A program made the position numbers and the translations under genes. DNA of 64,000 bases from Verpa conica. Taxonomy: Eukaryota > Ascomycota > Pezizomycetes > Pezizales > Morchellaceae. The notes under the pieces were generated by a model. The model was given only the letters and a program-made list of their open reading frames with translations, had not been told where the DNA came from and ran no database searches. Of the stretch, positions 1-12,600 are shown piece after piece (position 1 is the first letter of the stretch; the number at the start of each line of letters is the position of its first letter). The stretch is from positions 1,426,001 through 1,490,000 of the forward strand of contig JAUFSD010000006.1 in assembly GCA_033030425.1 (NCBI GenBank), given 5' to 3'.

Positions 1-1231
1 GAAGGGTGAATAGCAGGAGAAAAGAAAATTAGGAGATAAAATAAGAGAATATTGATAGTACACACTTACAGCCTGCAAATATCACACCCTTTGAGGAATA
101 CACTGGGGAAAGCCGGAATAAGTCACGACCTAGCTCGGCTACTATACATATAGTTTTCAATTATTTAATGGGGTGCACCTATCGAATGCCTGTAGCTCAG
201 TGGGTTCCTTCCTATATATCAAATCTTCGTTATGCACGAGCCAGATAAGATTTTAGTGTAGTTTCACAAATAGACAAGTAACATCAGTAACATCCCGGGT
301 TTTTTTGTACTTGGCTACTTAGATATAGCCTCAAAATCTATTGAAATACGGCAAGAGAATATTCGCGGGTGACTCCTCTTTCGTGTTCTATTTGTATCCT
401 AACTGGGGGAATGAAGACTGTAACATTTACCATCTGTATATCTTTCTTGTAGAGGTCTAGTCATTGTGGATCATTCGATACTTGGGGGAGAGGGTGGGGG
501 GGTGGGGGGTACGATAATTGACCGAACTATAAAGACCTGAAATTAGTGTCTCTTCAATGAAGTATATTTGGTGTATAACTAGTAAGGAACATAAAAAAAT
601 GTTTTAAATCTTGAAAACTCTAGAAAGACGCAAGAGATAAAAGACCCTAGCAGTCATTGGGCGTCTTTGAAACCTAGATCTTAAGTATTGACGTTTGCTG
701 CACCCCTGACTCCTCGTATTGCGGGCATATAATGGTACTCATGAGCATCCATGACATATCTGCGTAAATAGCTGCTTCATAATCACAAAGGGCCAATTAC
801 GGTTCCGGCCAATAATCCTTAACGCGCCATAAAGCACGTTTTCGTTTCTCGCTTCTGCCAGGGGTATAATTCTGAAACGTCTACCCATTAAGACATGTTT
901 CCAAATATAGTAAGTCGATACCCTCTCGCAGCTAGACTATCAATCATGGGTGTAAAAATAAGTTAATCTATACTAATTTAATTATACTAAATATCTATTT
1001 GTTGTACAGTATTCGCGCTAGTGTTTCTAGCTAGGTGTGGTATAAAGAGTGTTCTAAGGAGAATCAAGGGAAATAATTGAGAAAGGTGTCCTAGACCAAA
1101 AAACCGTAATGAGTATTCTGTCTTGAGGAATGCCGAGGGCTCTATATGAAGTAAATTTATTCGGCGACACTATAATAGACCTAGAGTAGCATCTTGTAGT
1201 AGGTATATCCAATTTTCTGCCCATGGTTATT
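1..1231. other. Intergenic DNA downstream of GUT1
   Basis: AT-rich sequence with no reading frame that I can support. It contains one G-run cluster (484-509, listed separately) and an isolated tRNA A-box-like string near 193-203 without a matching B box. The right end should hold the 3' UTR of the minus-strand glycerol kinase gene. Confidence 0.6.
484..509 (+). other. G-rich tract, candidate G-quadruplex
   Basis: Four or more runs of three to seven G separated by one to three bases on the plus strand, which meets the usual G-quadruplex sequence pattern. It lies about 700 bp beyond the stop codon of the glycerol kinase gene. Folding is inferred from composition only. Confidence 0.45.
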
Positions 1232-3464
1232 TCAATCACGCTCATCTTCATCTTCGGCTGCGTCTACAGCGTCGTTGTCCACCCACCCTTGGGCTTTTTG
1301 GACACCTTTCTCCCATAGTTTGAACAAGCCATCCCTTTGCTCTTTAGTTGTTGTGGGGGTAAACGTTTTGCGGCCTTCCCGGTTTATGCTCTTGAGTTCG
1401 TCAAATTCTTTCCATACATTCACTGCAAATCCGGCTGCAATTGCAGCACCAAGGGCTGTAGTTTCACGCATTTGAGGCCGATCAACGTCGATTCCTACAC
1501 ACCAGGTGTTAGCATAAATAAAGATATCGCAAATGAACTTCCGGACATACCCATAATATCAGCTTGCAACTAGTTATTATTAATTGATGATTAGCTGACT
1601 GATATCGGAAGAGAATGGGGTTATCTAATATAAACATACTTGCATGCACACATCGGAATTACTCATGCCTCCATCAACAGCAAGTGTGTGTAGCGCTGTG
1701 CCACTGTCCTTTTCCATTGCATGGAGAATTGCTTTTGTTTGAAAACATGTTGCTTCTATGGTTGCTCTTGCGATATGCTCCTTGGTGGTATATTGCGTGA
1801 TACCAACTGCAATATAATGTCAATTTCTGATATCCAAGCCGGCAGAATTCTAGAGTCGGATGAAACTCACATATTGTCCCCCTAGCATCATCAACCCAGT
1901 ATGGAGCAAATAAGCCAGAAAATGCGGTAACGAAAACAACACCCCCACTATCTAAAACCAGGCCAGTCCAAATTAATTCACTACATACTTTCCAAGTGAT
2001 ATTTTAAGAAAGTATGGAATACAAAGCCAACATACCCTTAACTTTAGACGCTAGCTCACCGATCTCACCCGAATGTTTAATTAATCCAAGATTATCTCTC
2101 AAGAACTTTACAGCAGAGCCTGCAACAGCAATAGAGCCTTTCATACATGGTTAGATCAAAACAGTTCTGTCTGAGTAGAATAATATATCGGATGAACGCA
2201 TACCCTCTAGAGCGTACACTGGCTTGTGACCCTTGAAGGCATAAGCAACGGTGGTCAAGAGACCATTATTTGATATAACGGGCTCATTTCCAGTATTGTA
2301 GAGAAGAAAACATCCTGTGCCGTAGGTATTTTTCGCCATTCCTGGGGTGAAACCACACTGCCCAACCAATGCAGCACTTTGATCGCCAAGACATCCAGCA
2401 ATTTTTATACCTTTGAGGATACCATCGCTAAGTTCTCCATAGGCATCAGGATCCGACGATGGGACAATTTTAGGCATATTTACACCTCTGACACCGAAGA
2501 AGTCAATTAAGAAATCATCATATTCTAGCGTCTTAATGTTGCAGAACATGGTTCTCGAAGCATTGGTAGGGTCTGTAACGTGCAGCCCGTTCTTGACTCC
2601 ACCTGTCAAATTGTATAGTAGCCATGAATCAACTGTTCCGAACGATAGACGTCCGGCTTTAAGGGCAGCCTGGACGGCTGGAACGTGTCGTACCATCCAT
2701 GCTAATTTGACACTAGAAGGATAGGTAGATAGTGGAAGGCCACAGAGTGTACGGAGCTTATCCGAGCCATCTTTTTTACGTAACTCATGGACGAGTTTAG
2801 ATGTTCGGGTGTCAGGCCATACTATAGCGTTATAAAGAGGTTTTCCTGATTCAGTATCCCAGACAACCTGGGGACAAGGAAAGGGTCAGCGGTTGAACTG
2901 GGATAGATTTAAAGTTTTGTTTGTTTTCCTCTAAGGGGGGCATAGCTGGGGAAGTGTGGGGGCTCTTATTTACCGTTGTTTCACGCTGATTGGTGATACC
3001 AATAGCTTTTATATCATCCACTACATAACCATCCTCTAGAAACTCTTCGGTGGCTCGCTCAATACATGTATTTACTGATCTTACCAACTCATATGGATCG
3101 TGCTCAATCCAGCTGTTAATTCACCCGCTGCAGTTAATATCCAAATAGAATTTGCTCAGCCTTTAAGGTTCGGGGGAAATTACCCCGAGTGCGGATATAG
3201 CTGCTCAAACTCCATTTGGTAGCTCGCACGCGGCGTACCGGAACCATCGAAGATCAAGAACCGAGAGCTAGTGGTACCTTGGTCAATAGCGGCTGTGAAA
3301 GATTCCCGTGGACCATTTCTTCGACGCTGGCGAGGTACAGTAGGGTTATGAGAGGCGTTGTTCAAGTCACTGCGGGAGGACCGACGACTACTAGTAGTAC
3401 TACTGCTAGCTGTAGACGTAGACGTAGACGTAGACGCACGTGTTTTCGAAGAACTTGAACCCAT
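1232..3464 (-). CDS. GUT1: Glycerol kinase, multi-exon
   Basis: Phosphorylates glycerol to glycerol-3-phosphate with ATP, the entry step of glycerol use. Exon 1 (3464 to about 3183) ends in the FGGY-kinase start [11 protein letters not shown] followed by FLIFD. Exon 2 (about 3114-2975) has [13 protein letters not shown]. Exon 3 (about 2868-2204) carries [22 protein letters not shown], then [28 protein letters not shown] and [15 protein letters not shown]. Further short exons encode [16 protein letters not shown] (about 1960-1874) and ATCFQTKAI...VDGGMSNSD (about 1810-1650). The last exon gives [13 protein letters not shown] and an acidic tail to a TGA at 1232. Introns have GT-AG ends. I chose ATG 3464 because the longer upstream frame is low-complexity. 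The protein starts MGSSSSK and has a Ser/Thr-rich extension of about 55 residues before the kinase fold. Exon edges in the 3' half are approximate. Confidence 0.93.
3412..3435 (-). repeat. Hexanucleotide microsatellite in GUT1 exon 1
   Basis: Four exact copies of GTAGAC (plus strand) encode an alternating Ser-Thr run in the N-terminal extension of glycerol kinase. The unit is a multiple of three, so length changes keep the frame. Confidence 0.85.
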
Positions 3465-4466
3465 TAGAATTGGCCGCGGAGAGCAATGATATTTCCTAGG
3501 GTAGAGGGGTCTAGAAAAAGGGATGGAGGGAGCAACAGAAGCAGCAAGAACAGATGGAGGGGCGGGAGGTAGACGGAAGAGATCTACTGAAAAGCGTTGG
3601 AGAGTTGTGGGTGTCGTTGTGGCAATGAGAGGGGACGCGGTGGTCCTTATTGAGTTCGGGAAGTAAGACGGATATACCAGAGGAGGCGAAACAGTATACA
3701 GGCATTGTATTGTCCCGGTCGCACAAAGCACGAAGCAGCGTGGGGTATCCGCGGTGGGGGGGGTATTGGTGACTACGATGGGAATGTTTTGATTTTTTTT
3801 TAGATGAGAACGTCACCCGGATATGGTTCTCGTGACTGAGGCTATTCACCGGTTGAAAACTATCTCCGTATTTGACCCGCCTAACGTAGCTCAATGTACC
3901 TGGGTTGAGATAACCGATGTCTACCGAGAACAAGAACGGTAAAGCGCTGCCCGAGAGCTTGGCCGCTATCTTCTCCGCAGTTGTCCACTCGGGAAATTAT
4001 GCCGAAGGTCTCTCTAGAGCCTCAATTACTCCAACACAAGCTTCTTAGCGTCGCTATAAACTAGGACCCCGCTCCCCACATGATCAAATCAGGCTGATCC
4101 GAGATGCGTCCGTGCCTTGGTAGTAAGGATCCGACTGGCTGTCATAAACAGCAGGCCAGTATTTTTCCGTGCTTGGCCACCAGTCACTCACCATCCATCC
4201 ATTTGATAGATTTACATCTTATTTGGCTTCGCCATCCAGTATTCACTTAATTGGTGGCTAGCGGGGATTTCTGTAGGAAATAAACAGGGATGTGTAATGC
4301 AATGAACCCTGCTAACCCTTACTACTATTGTACGGAGAGAAAAAAATGACAAAGTAAAGAAAATTTACAGCTCCCCCGATAACCCAATTCCCAGACACCA
4401 TGCGATTTGAACTGAACCTAAGATTTGACTTTTATTTTATTTTGCACACAGCTAAGAAGGAAAAAT
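3465..4466. other. GUT1 upstream region and eL8 downstream region
   Basis: Both neighbours are on the minus strand, so this stretch holds the promoter and 5' UTR of glycerol kinase and the 3' end of the eL8 gene. Open frames across 3465-3933 are low-complexity and lack any domain; I read them as 5' leader. No clear TATA box or other site was identified. Confidence 0.5.
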
Positions 4467-5490
4467 TTAGATCTTGATGGCCGCATCCAATGCCTTTTGC
4501 TTCTTGGCTGTAGTGATGAATTAGCACATAACTTACCTAGAAGGTTTTGTGGGGACTAGGATAAGGCTTACCGATCTTGGCGTTGGCCTTAGCACCCATA
4601 ATACCACCTCCCCAGTGCCTCTTCTGTTCCTCATATTTCTCGAGGTAACCTTCCTTGACAGCGGTGATGAGTTTAGAGAGCTCAGCCTTATCTTCACCAC
4701 GGACCTCAGTCAGTGCAAGGACAGCAGCGGTCTAATTACACATGTCAGTAACCAGAACCGCATAAATGAGGGAATATAAGTAAGCATGTCGGGTTTAAAC
4801 CTTCTTGTGAACCACTGTTCCGAGGCGGGCTTTGCCCTTGATGATAGCGTAAGGAACACCCATCTTCCTGCAAAGAGCGGGAAGGAAGATGACCAACTCG
4901 ATGGGATCAACATCATTAGGGATGAGGACTAGAGCAGCCTTCTTGTTCTCGATCAAACCAACAACATGATTAAGACCGTACTTAACAACGTAGGGTTTCT
5001 TGGAAACATCCTCCTTCTTCTTCCCATCCTTAATGGCCTCGGCCTCCTTTGTCAAACGCTCTTTCTTTTCTGCTTTAGTCTCAGGGCGGTACTTGTTGAG
5101 AAGACGGAAGGTCTGGGTGGCAAGGTTCTTGTCGAGGACATTCTGGAACTGGGCGATGGCAGGTGGAACCTTGAGACGGAGGTTCAGGACCTTCTTGCGG
5201 CGCTGGAGGAGAACGTACTCCGGCCACTTCACCATACGTGAAAGATTTCTTCGCGGCTGGATATCCTGCCCAATACCGAAGTTGCGGGAACGTTTCTCAA
5301 TGAGAGGGTTCTATGACACGGACGATATATTAGAATTTTGAGCCGGAGCTGGAATCCCAAGTGTAATACTCTAATGCCAGCAGAAAAAGAAAAAAAGGGG
5401 GGATCATCGGGGTAAAACCTTAGCCTTCTTGTTGGCACCTGCCCTCTGCTGAGGGAACGGGGCAGTGGCGGTCTTCTTTGATTTTGCGGG
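4467..5490 (-). CDS. RPL8: 60S ribosomal protein eL8 (L7Ae family), 5' exon unresolved
   Basis: Structural protein of the large ribosomal subunit. Recognised from [25 protein letters not shown], then [36 protein letters not shown], the L7Ae core [20 protein letters not shown] and [34 protein letters not shown]. The last exons give [31 protein letters not shown] and a Lys-rich end to the TAA at 4467-4469. Exons run roughly 5490-5422, 5311-4795, 4731-4570 and 4520-4467 with GT-AG introns. The exon at 5490 begins QPAKSKKTA after an AG acceptor and has no in-frame ATG, so a tiny initiating exon must lie upstream, probably between 5500 and 5640. I could not fix its donor site. The frame starting MISPQNQ over the same exon is out of phase and is not the start. 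Confidence 0.93.
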
Positions 5491-5639
5491 CTGATCATTG
5501 AGAGATTTAAATCAGCGAATATACTTCAACGGATTATAATCTACTCTACAAGTCTCGCGGCATATGCAATAAAGCCATCAGCGCATGAGACTTCAGCCAT
5601 TTATAACACATGAATCAACAAACAAGAGATCCACCTCAC

Positions 5640-6399
5640 AAAAGCATGAAATAAACATCCCCATAAGTATAGGGTGAAATCTGCAATTGCTCGGCTTCCT
5701 TCATCTGTGAGTCAATGTTTAGTGCACCTGAGTCAAGTATTTTCCAGAGCTCCTTTCGTAATCGATTTGTAAGATCGAAGACAGCGGAGGTGAATAAGAC
5801 GAGAGGGCTAAGACACAAATGGAGTCGGATACAAGGGGTGCTTCCACCCTTGATACAGCCTCCAATGTTTCTCATTGCCCTGTGCACCTAAGTGCACAGA
5901 GATTGGTCTTTGAGGACCAAATGGCGGCGCTATAGCCAACGCATTTATTGCAGCCGTTCTAGAGAAGTGGAGGGGTTGAGGGAAGGTACCATGATGAATA
6001 TCTTTTCCGGGATTTATCGGTGGTTGTCGTGAAATCGGTTGTCGTTTAGAGTTACAAAGAGTAAGGAATTGAAGAATCTTTTTCTTGATAGTTTGGTAAT
6101 GGTGGGGAGCTTGGTGTGTGTGCCAAGCCTGGGACTGCTTTTTGGCCATTCAGTAGGGTAACAAATGTTCCGTACGTGGCTTGCCTCGAGCTTTTTCATG
6201 ACATCACTGCATCATGTAAAGGTTCTTGGCGAAGAGGCCTAAAGGGTCCTAGCAAGTAAAGATCGCTCGGTTTAATTAACACTACAATAATACTTCAATA
6301 CAATCACCGAATATCCCAAAGTCTTCCTGGCAGCGGCTCCCCCCTTCATGTTCTCTACTATATGCGCACTATCTTCTGCCTGGCGCTAGCTTGAATACA
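5640..6399. other. eL8 upstream region; possible small unidentified gene
   Basis: Contains the eL8 promoter on the minus strand. Two overlapping minus-strand frames occupy 5636-6149. One contains a hydrophilic helix-like stretch (DLTNRLRKELWKILDSGAL) that looks more protein-like than random, but I recognise no family and could not join the frames into a convincing gene. Confidence 0.3.
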
Positions 6400-7793
6400 T
6401 TATCCTTCGACTTTTTCGCTATTACTCTTCCCTTCTCCTTTCTTCTCCTCTCTTCCAGCTTCCTTAGTGCTATCTCCCTTTCCTTCGCTAGAATTTGCCT
6501 TATCGTCTTTTTTTTCGGCTGCCGATTCCTGTTTTTCCCCTACTTTCCCCCCTTCTAGCCCTTCCTTTACCATCTGTCTTTTTCGTTCATTTTCTTCCTT
6601 TCGCAAGTTCTCCCATTGTGAGTCACGGAGATCCTGGAGATAGCCCGCAGGTCCTGGAAGCTTAGACACTGTATCCCCAATCTATGCGAGAATGTTAATA
6701 AAGCTTAACAAGAGGGGAGTAGAAGCAAATTTTTTTACCTGCCCACGTCCAACCAATGTCATTACAATCGAAGCACCAACGATAAATGTCAAAAGAAATC
6801 TGTAAGTCATGTACCACTTTGGTGCCCATCCTTTACTTGTCGCTGTGGAATCTGCAAAATACATTCCAGTGAACCCAATAAACTGAGTAATCAAGGCTAT
6901 ATTGACCGGTAGAAGTAACTAGCAACAGAATAAATCAGCCCCAATCATTTAAATTAAGCTCTGGGTACCTAACTCACAGTTGGCCAAGCAAGTACTGGCG
7001 CTAGAATACTGAGTGAATAGCGTTTATATGTGTGTTTACCGCCGTACTCTGCCATTTCCAGACCCCAATGAACGGCCCCCAAGAATGAAAGGATGATAGC
7101 ACCAAGCCCAACCTGTAACGGTTCTATGGTATGAAGAAGGTATCTTGACATTTCTTCGCTAATTAAATAACCCATTCCATTTTCTTGAGAGTAGTTAATA
7201 TCCCAGGCAAGATAAAGAGTTGACAGGGATGTCCCGAGGTATGGGATCAAACCACCGATCCCAATATATAGAGCCTCCTTTGGAACCTCATTTAGTTCAA
7301 AGGTTTCTTTAATTGTTCTCTTTATATTATCTAGTATTAGCACCTAGGGCTGGTTACAACCTATGAGAGTAAGAGGGCTTACGAGGTCGGATCTCAACCC
7401 ACGAAGCATATCAGGGTCGTCCCCGGATTCATTATGTGCTGCTATCACTTTGGGCCTAGGGTCGAGAATAGGGGTCATGCTACTCGTAGTTGTAACTTTC
7501 TCTGGATTTGATTCTAGTTTCTGTTGCAGAGCATTTTCTCTCTCTTTTTCAAGTTTAGTCTTCCCTTCATTAATAAAAAGCAATTCAGTAGTCGAAAAAA
7601 AGTATCTGGGCAATTTTTTTGAGAGGGGCCCGAGGTGATGGTGATGTATAGAGCCTGGCCGTGTATATGATCGTAACGGAAGGGTGATTAGATGGGACTT
7701 TGAATTATTACATGTATTGAAGGAACGAGGGCTGGAGAACGCAAGTAATGAGCGTTGAGAAGAGGAACGGCGTGATATAATTGTACGGAACAT
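6400..7793 (-). CDS. DUF3429/TMEM69-like mitochondrial membrane protein
   Basis: Probable mitochondrial inner-membrane protein of unknown biochemical role. Exon 1 (7793-7385) starts MFRTIISRRSSSQRSLLAF, a basic Ser/Arg-rich presequence suited to mitochondrial import; an upstream in-frame ATG at 7856 is less likely. Exon 2 (about 7343-6981) has the family hallmarks YIGIGGLIPYLGTSLSTLYL, LQVGLGAIILSFLGAVHWGLE and YSLSILAPVLAWPT, all membrane segments. Exon 3 (about 6920-6740) holds two more segments, IALITQFIGFTGMYF and MTYRFLLTFIVGASIVMTLVG. The last exon encodes LPGPAGYLQDLRDSQWENL and a highly charged Lys/Glu tail of about 60 residues. Assignment rests on the GLIPYLG and LGAVHWGLE blocks with the membrane layout. 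Confidence 0.8.
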
Positions 7794-7856
7794 TGTACCT
7801 GATGAGATAAAGAAGGAGTGTAGCGTTGAGAGAGATGGATTGATTTTACATAGCAA

Positions 7857-9643
7857 CTTAGCTGATTCCCCAGTTACTCATGGTCTGAATAGATGCTTGG
7901 GTGGTTGATATACTCATTATGACGCAATACCAAGACATAATATTAATAGGGGCAGTCATATTACTAACGTCATAGATCATAAAAAAAACTGCTAAGTTAC
8001 CGTAGGGACTCGTGAAATTCAGACCGTTTCCGAGAGCGCGGCTTACAAGAAATACGAGTATATAGTGTTATACCAGTTGTGGGCCGGAGTTTTGTTGTAT
8101 ATATCAAACCTGTCTTACTGCCTCCTGACGTGTTGTTTTGGCCTCAAGAGGTATAGTTTAGCGCCGTGCTCTTGACAACAGTCTGAATTTCACGAGTCCC
8201 TACGGTATACTTACTTGCCATTAGGCTTGAAAGGACTAGTATGAATTAAGTTCATGGTCAATGGTCGGGTAGTCTTTATGTGAGCATATTGCGGTGTATC
8301 TTTTTATCAGAGCTGGTCACTCTCAATAAAATAAGTTTGGCTCGGGGGTACATAGCAACCAACGCACAAACCAACGAACCCCCAATTATATCTCATACAA
8401 CGTAACTTCTAGAGAGACCAGATATCTTGAAAACCCCCCTCCTGGATAGCCTTGCTAAATAATAGGAAATTTTCAGAGCCTAGAAAGTGCTACTTTTCTT
8501 TGCATCTGCACTAATATTCTCACGGGCTTCCCGGCGTTCTACATGGCTGCTACCCTTAATTAGGCTAGACCTCTTTTATTGGTAAGTAAAGTAGTAATAC
8601 AGCCTCAAAAGAACTCATAGCGATACGAGAGCGGGTACCTATATTAGGGATAATCGTTAGTAATTATTAAGAGTTACTCGGCACCGTGGGATATCCTAAG
8701 TTCTTTAATTAATCGGGTTAATTCTCAATTCTAGTAAAGGTCAGGATTTTGGGAGGTCAGGGATGATAATACAGACGAGTAAAAAAACTGACAGGACAAC
8801 CCCGGTTTTGCACTAAAATAGGCACTTTTTATGGTGCCATTCTTACTGATAGAGAACCACAGAAATTCTCATATCTTTTCTCAATGGTAAACACACTAGC
8901 TCCATGATCACCCCCATGATTTTAAGAACCACGTGGAGATCTGGCCATGTAACCAACCTCACATAATTACTAACCCCTTAAATCCTTAGCAGCATAACTA
9001 AATGTAGAATAAAATATAGCTAAAGAGATTAGAAGTATAACTACCTCCCACTCAAATTACAGAATGTATTCTAAGTATTAGGTGGCGTGATAAATTGCTG
9101 AAATGCCCTAGTTTTGGTGTATAGCCGGGGTGTCTTATTACCCTTTTCACTCGCCTGTAAAATACAAGAGCTGTGTTGCTTATATACATGTATTCTACTT
9201 GGGCGCTTAAGCTATTTCAGAAACCGGTATTCCAAAAGTTGCAAACATTATTTGTGAGGCTGGGGTAGTTGGCGCACAAGAACTTGTCTTGGCATGTTGC
9301 TGGTTTGTAGGGCACACGTCATTGGCATTTTCCAGGAATTTGTGTAGCGCTCATGCATAGCGGGGTTGGGTAAATAACACCCACCACTTTTGATTTCTCA
9401 AAATCTCGGTCAACATCTTTCTCTTGTTATTCATCCCAAATACCTAGCGTAAAACACCAACGAAAGGTTTCAACATCACCACACGACTCGAACTGATATC
9501 ACGGTACACGACAAGAATAGTCAAGCACTAGAACTTTAGGGTAGTATTTTGGGCCGGATTATCTTATTTTTTTAGCGGACCGCTGGATAACATCGAGGAA
9601 GCCAGATTGGACTATACTGCCTATTGCAGGAAATAGAACGAAG
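7857..9643. other. Long intergenic region between divergent genes
   Basis: Lies between the 5' ends of the DUF3429 gene (minus) and VPS13 (plus), so it must contain both promoters. It holds one MITE (7998-8207). I see no reading frame with protein character. The last 250 bp before VPS13 are the likely leader. Confidence 0.6.
7998..8207. mobile_element. MITE with 25-bp inverted ends and TA duplication
   Basis: Perfect terminal inverted repeats start CCGTAGGGACTCGTGAAATT at 8000 and are mirrored at 8181-8205. A TA dinucleotide flanks each side (7998-7999 and 8206-8207). The 206-bp interior has no coding capacity. TA duplication with long perfect inverted ends is the pattern of Tc1/mariner (Fot1/pogo) non-autonomous elements. 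No transposase of this type is present in the window. Confidence 0.85.
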
Positions 9644-12600
9644 ATGTTGGAGGGACTGGTATGAGTCCAAGTTTCGAAGAGTCATAAGGCTCTGTATCTA
9701 TTTAATCACTAATAATTATTAGATTGCAACGTTGATGAACCGGTTCTTGGGGATGTATGAGAATCAGTACTTGGGGTTAGGCGGTTGGAATGCTTACAGT
9801 GTATAGGTATATTAAGAACTTTGACAGCAAACAACTAAACGTGGGGATATGGAGGTATATCTAGCCTAATTTAAAGGGAATCTAGATAGGTCTGACAGAA
9901 TAATTATTTAGCGGGGATGTAAAGCTACGGAATCTGGAGTTGAAGAAGGAGGTGGGTTCTATGACTTCGTTAGGTAGGCCGGGGTATCGCTTACCTTGAT
10001 GTAGGCCTTGGATCAGATGAAGCTACCTCTCAACGTATCAGAAGGCCATCTTGGACAGCTGACCTTACAGTAAGTGGGAAAGCCCATGGGTTGTAGAAAG
10101 GTGCGCAGAGCTAATTTCGGACCTTAGAATCCCATGGAGTAATCTTAAAGGGAAGCCAGTCAAGGTCATTATCGAGGACGTATATTTGCTGGCAGCTCCA
10201 AAGGCTGACCAGGAGGTGTGTTTACATAAATTCTACTCTCCAGCGGTGTTCTTGGCCGCCCGTACCAGGAAGGACCTTTCTGATTATGAATTTTGTCCCC
10301 TTTGTATACAGTATGATGAAGATGAAGAGGAACGCAGGCAGCAGGCAGTAAAACAGGAGAAGCTACAGAATGCAGAACTTCTTCAAGAGCGAAGCACAGA
10401 AGGAATGTCTGTAGAAGAGCAGCAAAAAAATTCTAGCTTCACTAATAGTTTGATCACCAAGGCAAGAGCATGTTCTCGAGAATAAGAGTTAGCTGCTAAT
10501 TTTGCGATATAAGATTTTGGACAACCTGCAAATTACGGTCAAGAATATCCATATTAGATACGAAGACTCTATCAGTACCCCAGGCGTGAGTTTTCAATAT
10601 ACTAGGTTGATAGAGAAAGAGGCTGAATGTAGCAGCATCCGTTCGCACTTGGGTTTACTCTCGAAGAATTCTCGGCTGTTTCTACCAATGAGAAGTGGGA
10701 GCCTAGTTACGTTCAGGATAATGCTCCAGTGACACATAAACTTGCTAAGCTCGGGTCGCTCGCTATATATTGGAACACAGATGCTGAGCACTTCCGTGGT
10801 GGCACAATTGCTAAAACACAGGATGAAATAATAGATGCGTTCAAAGGACTTATCGCTAATGGCGATTATATCCCGTCAGGTCATCAGTTTGTCTTGAAAC
10901 CAGTAAGTGGCGAGGGCCATATCGAGATGAATAAAACTGGAAAGCCAGAAAAACCGAAGTTGAAGGCACAGATGATATTTGATGAGATCGGATTCATTCT
11001 TGACGAGGATCAGTACCGAGATGTTCTTATGATGATTGATCTCTTTCATTTTTACATCCGTCATCAGCAGTACAAAAAATACCAACCTAAGGGCGTTACG
11101 CCGAAGGAAGATCCAAGGGCCTGGCTAAAATTTGCTACAGATGCTGTCCTAAGCCAGATTCATGAGAAGAATAGGCAGTGGTCATGGGACTACTTTAGGG
11201 AGAGGAGGGATGATAGAAGGCGTTATATTGTACTTTTCAAGAAGCAGAAGAAAGAAGAACCACTGGATTCAGAGGAGGAAGAGGAGCTGAAGAAGTTGGA
11301 ATGGAAGTTGTCATACCAGGATTTGAGGTTCTATCGATCATTAGCCAGAAACCAGCTTAGGAAAGAACGGGCGTTGGTGAAGAAACCGGAGGAACAGCAA
11401 AAACCACAAGGTTGGGTAGCATGGGTATGGGGTTCAACTCCGAAGAAAGAGGAGGATCACGGTACTACAGAGGTCATGACAGATCAACAGCGGAAGGAGT
11501 TGTACGATGCAATTGACTGGGATGAAAAGAAGATTATTACGGAGTCAATTGATCTCCCCCGTGAGACAGTCAAAATGCAAATTGAAGCGAGTTTAAGGAC
11601 GGGAAGTTTTACACTTAAGAGGGATCCACATGGGAAGGGAGCCGAGATTCTGTCGCTACTCTTTGATGCTTTCCAGTCGAAAGTGTTACAACGCCCAGAC
11701 TCTTTCTATGGGGAGCTTAGCCTAGGAGGTCTCAGGGTTTACGATGGTACAACTCCAGGGTCCCTATTTCCTCAAATCGTACGAATTAAAAACCAACCAA
11801 CGCCTCCTCCTGCCGAGCATCGAATTGAGGTACTGGGAGATGAGCAAGAGCTGGAGCATCGATTTCAAGAGGACACGAAGGCTCCTTTCTTCGAGGCTTC
11901 TTTCGAGCAAAATCCTCTAGATGAGAGTGCTGACTCCGCGATCACAATGAAGATGAGGAGTATGGAGATTATATATAACCCTCGATTTTTCGAGGAGATA
12001 TATAAGTTCTTTAAGCCCCCAGAGCGGCATATGGAAAGCATTGGTGCTTTAATGGAGTCTGCTGGTGCCACAGTAGAAGGTATTCGACAGCAGACACGGG
12101 CTGGGCTTGAGTTTGCGTTGGAAGAGCACAAAACACTCAATGCTAAACTGGATCTTCAGGCCCCTTTGATTATCATTCCTGAGAGCTGCACCCAAAAAAT
12201 GGCTAACTGCTTGATCCTTGACGCAGGTCACGTTAGTATAACAAGTGATCTAGTAAAAAAGTCAGATATTAAGGAAATACAGTCGAAGCAGAAACAGCGG
12301 TATAATGATGAAGACTTTGCTCAGCTTGAGCGATTGATGTATGACAAGTTCTCACTAAAGTTGGAATCAACGCAGGTTCGTATAGAAATCTAGTGGAATA
12401 GAGATATCAATGCTAAGTCGTAATCTAGGTTCTTATCGGGCCTTCTATAGAAGAAACTATTGCTCAACTCAAGAAAGGCGCCGACAGGAAACATCTCCAT
12501 ATTGTTGACCGCATTAACATTGATTTCACGGTTGAAATATCGATCCTTCCAAAAGCGCCGAATCTTACCAAGTTTCGACTTTCAGGACACCTTCCGGTTC

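Noticed and set aside
193..203. TAGCTCAGTGG, a perfect tRNA A box
   Set aside because: No B box at tRNA spacing and no acceptor-stem pairing, so no tRNA gene.
5229..5498. Frame starting MISPQNQ as the eL8 start
   Set aside because: Out of phase with the eL8 reading frame; the true first exon is upstream.
5808..6149. Basic His/Gln-rich minus-strand frame beside eL8
   Set aside because: No domain, overlaps another frame, and no splice model joined it convincingly.
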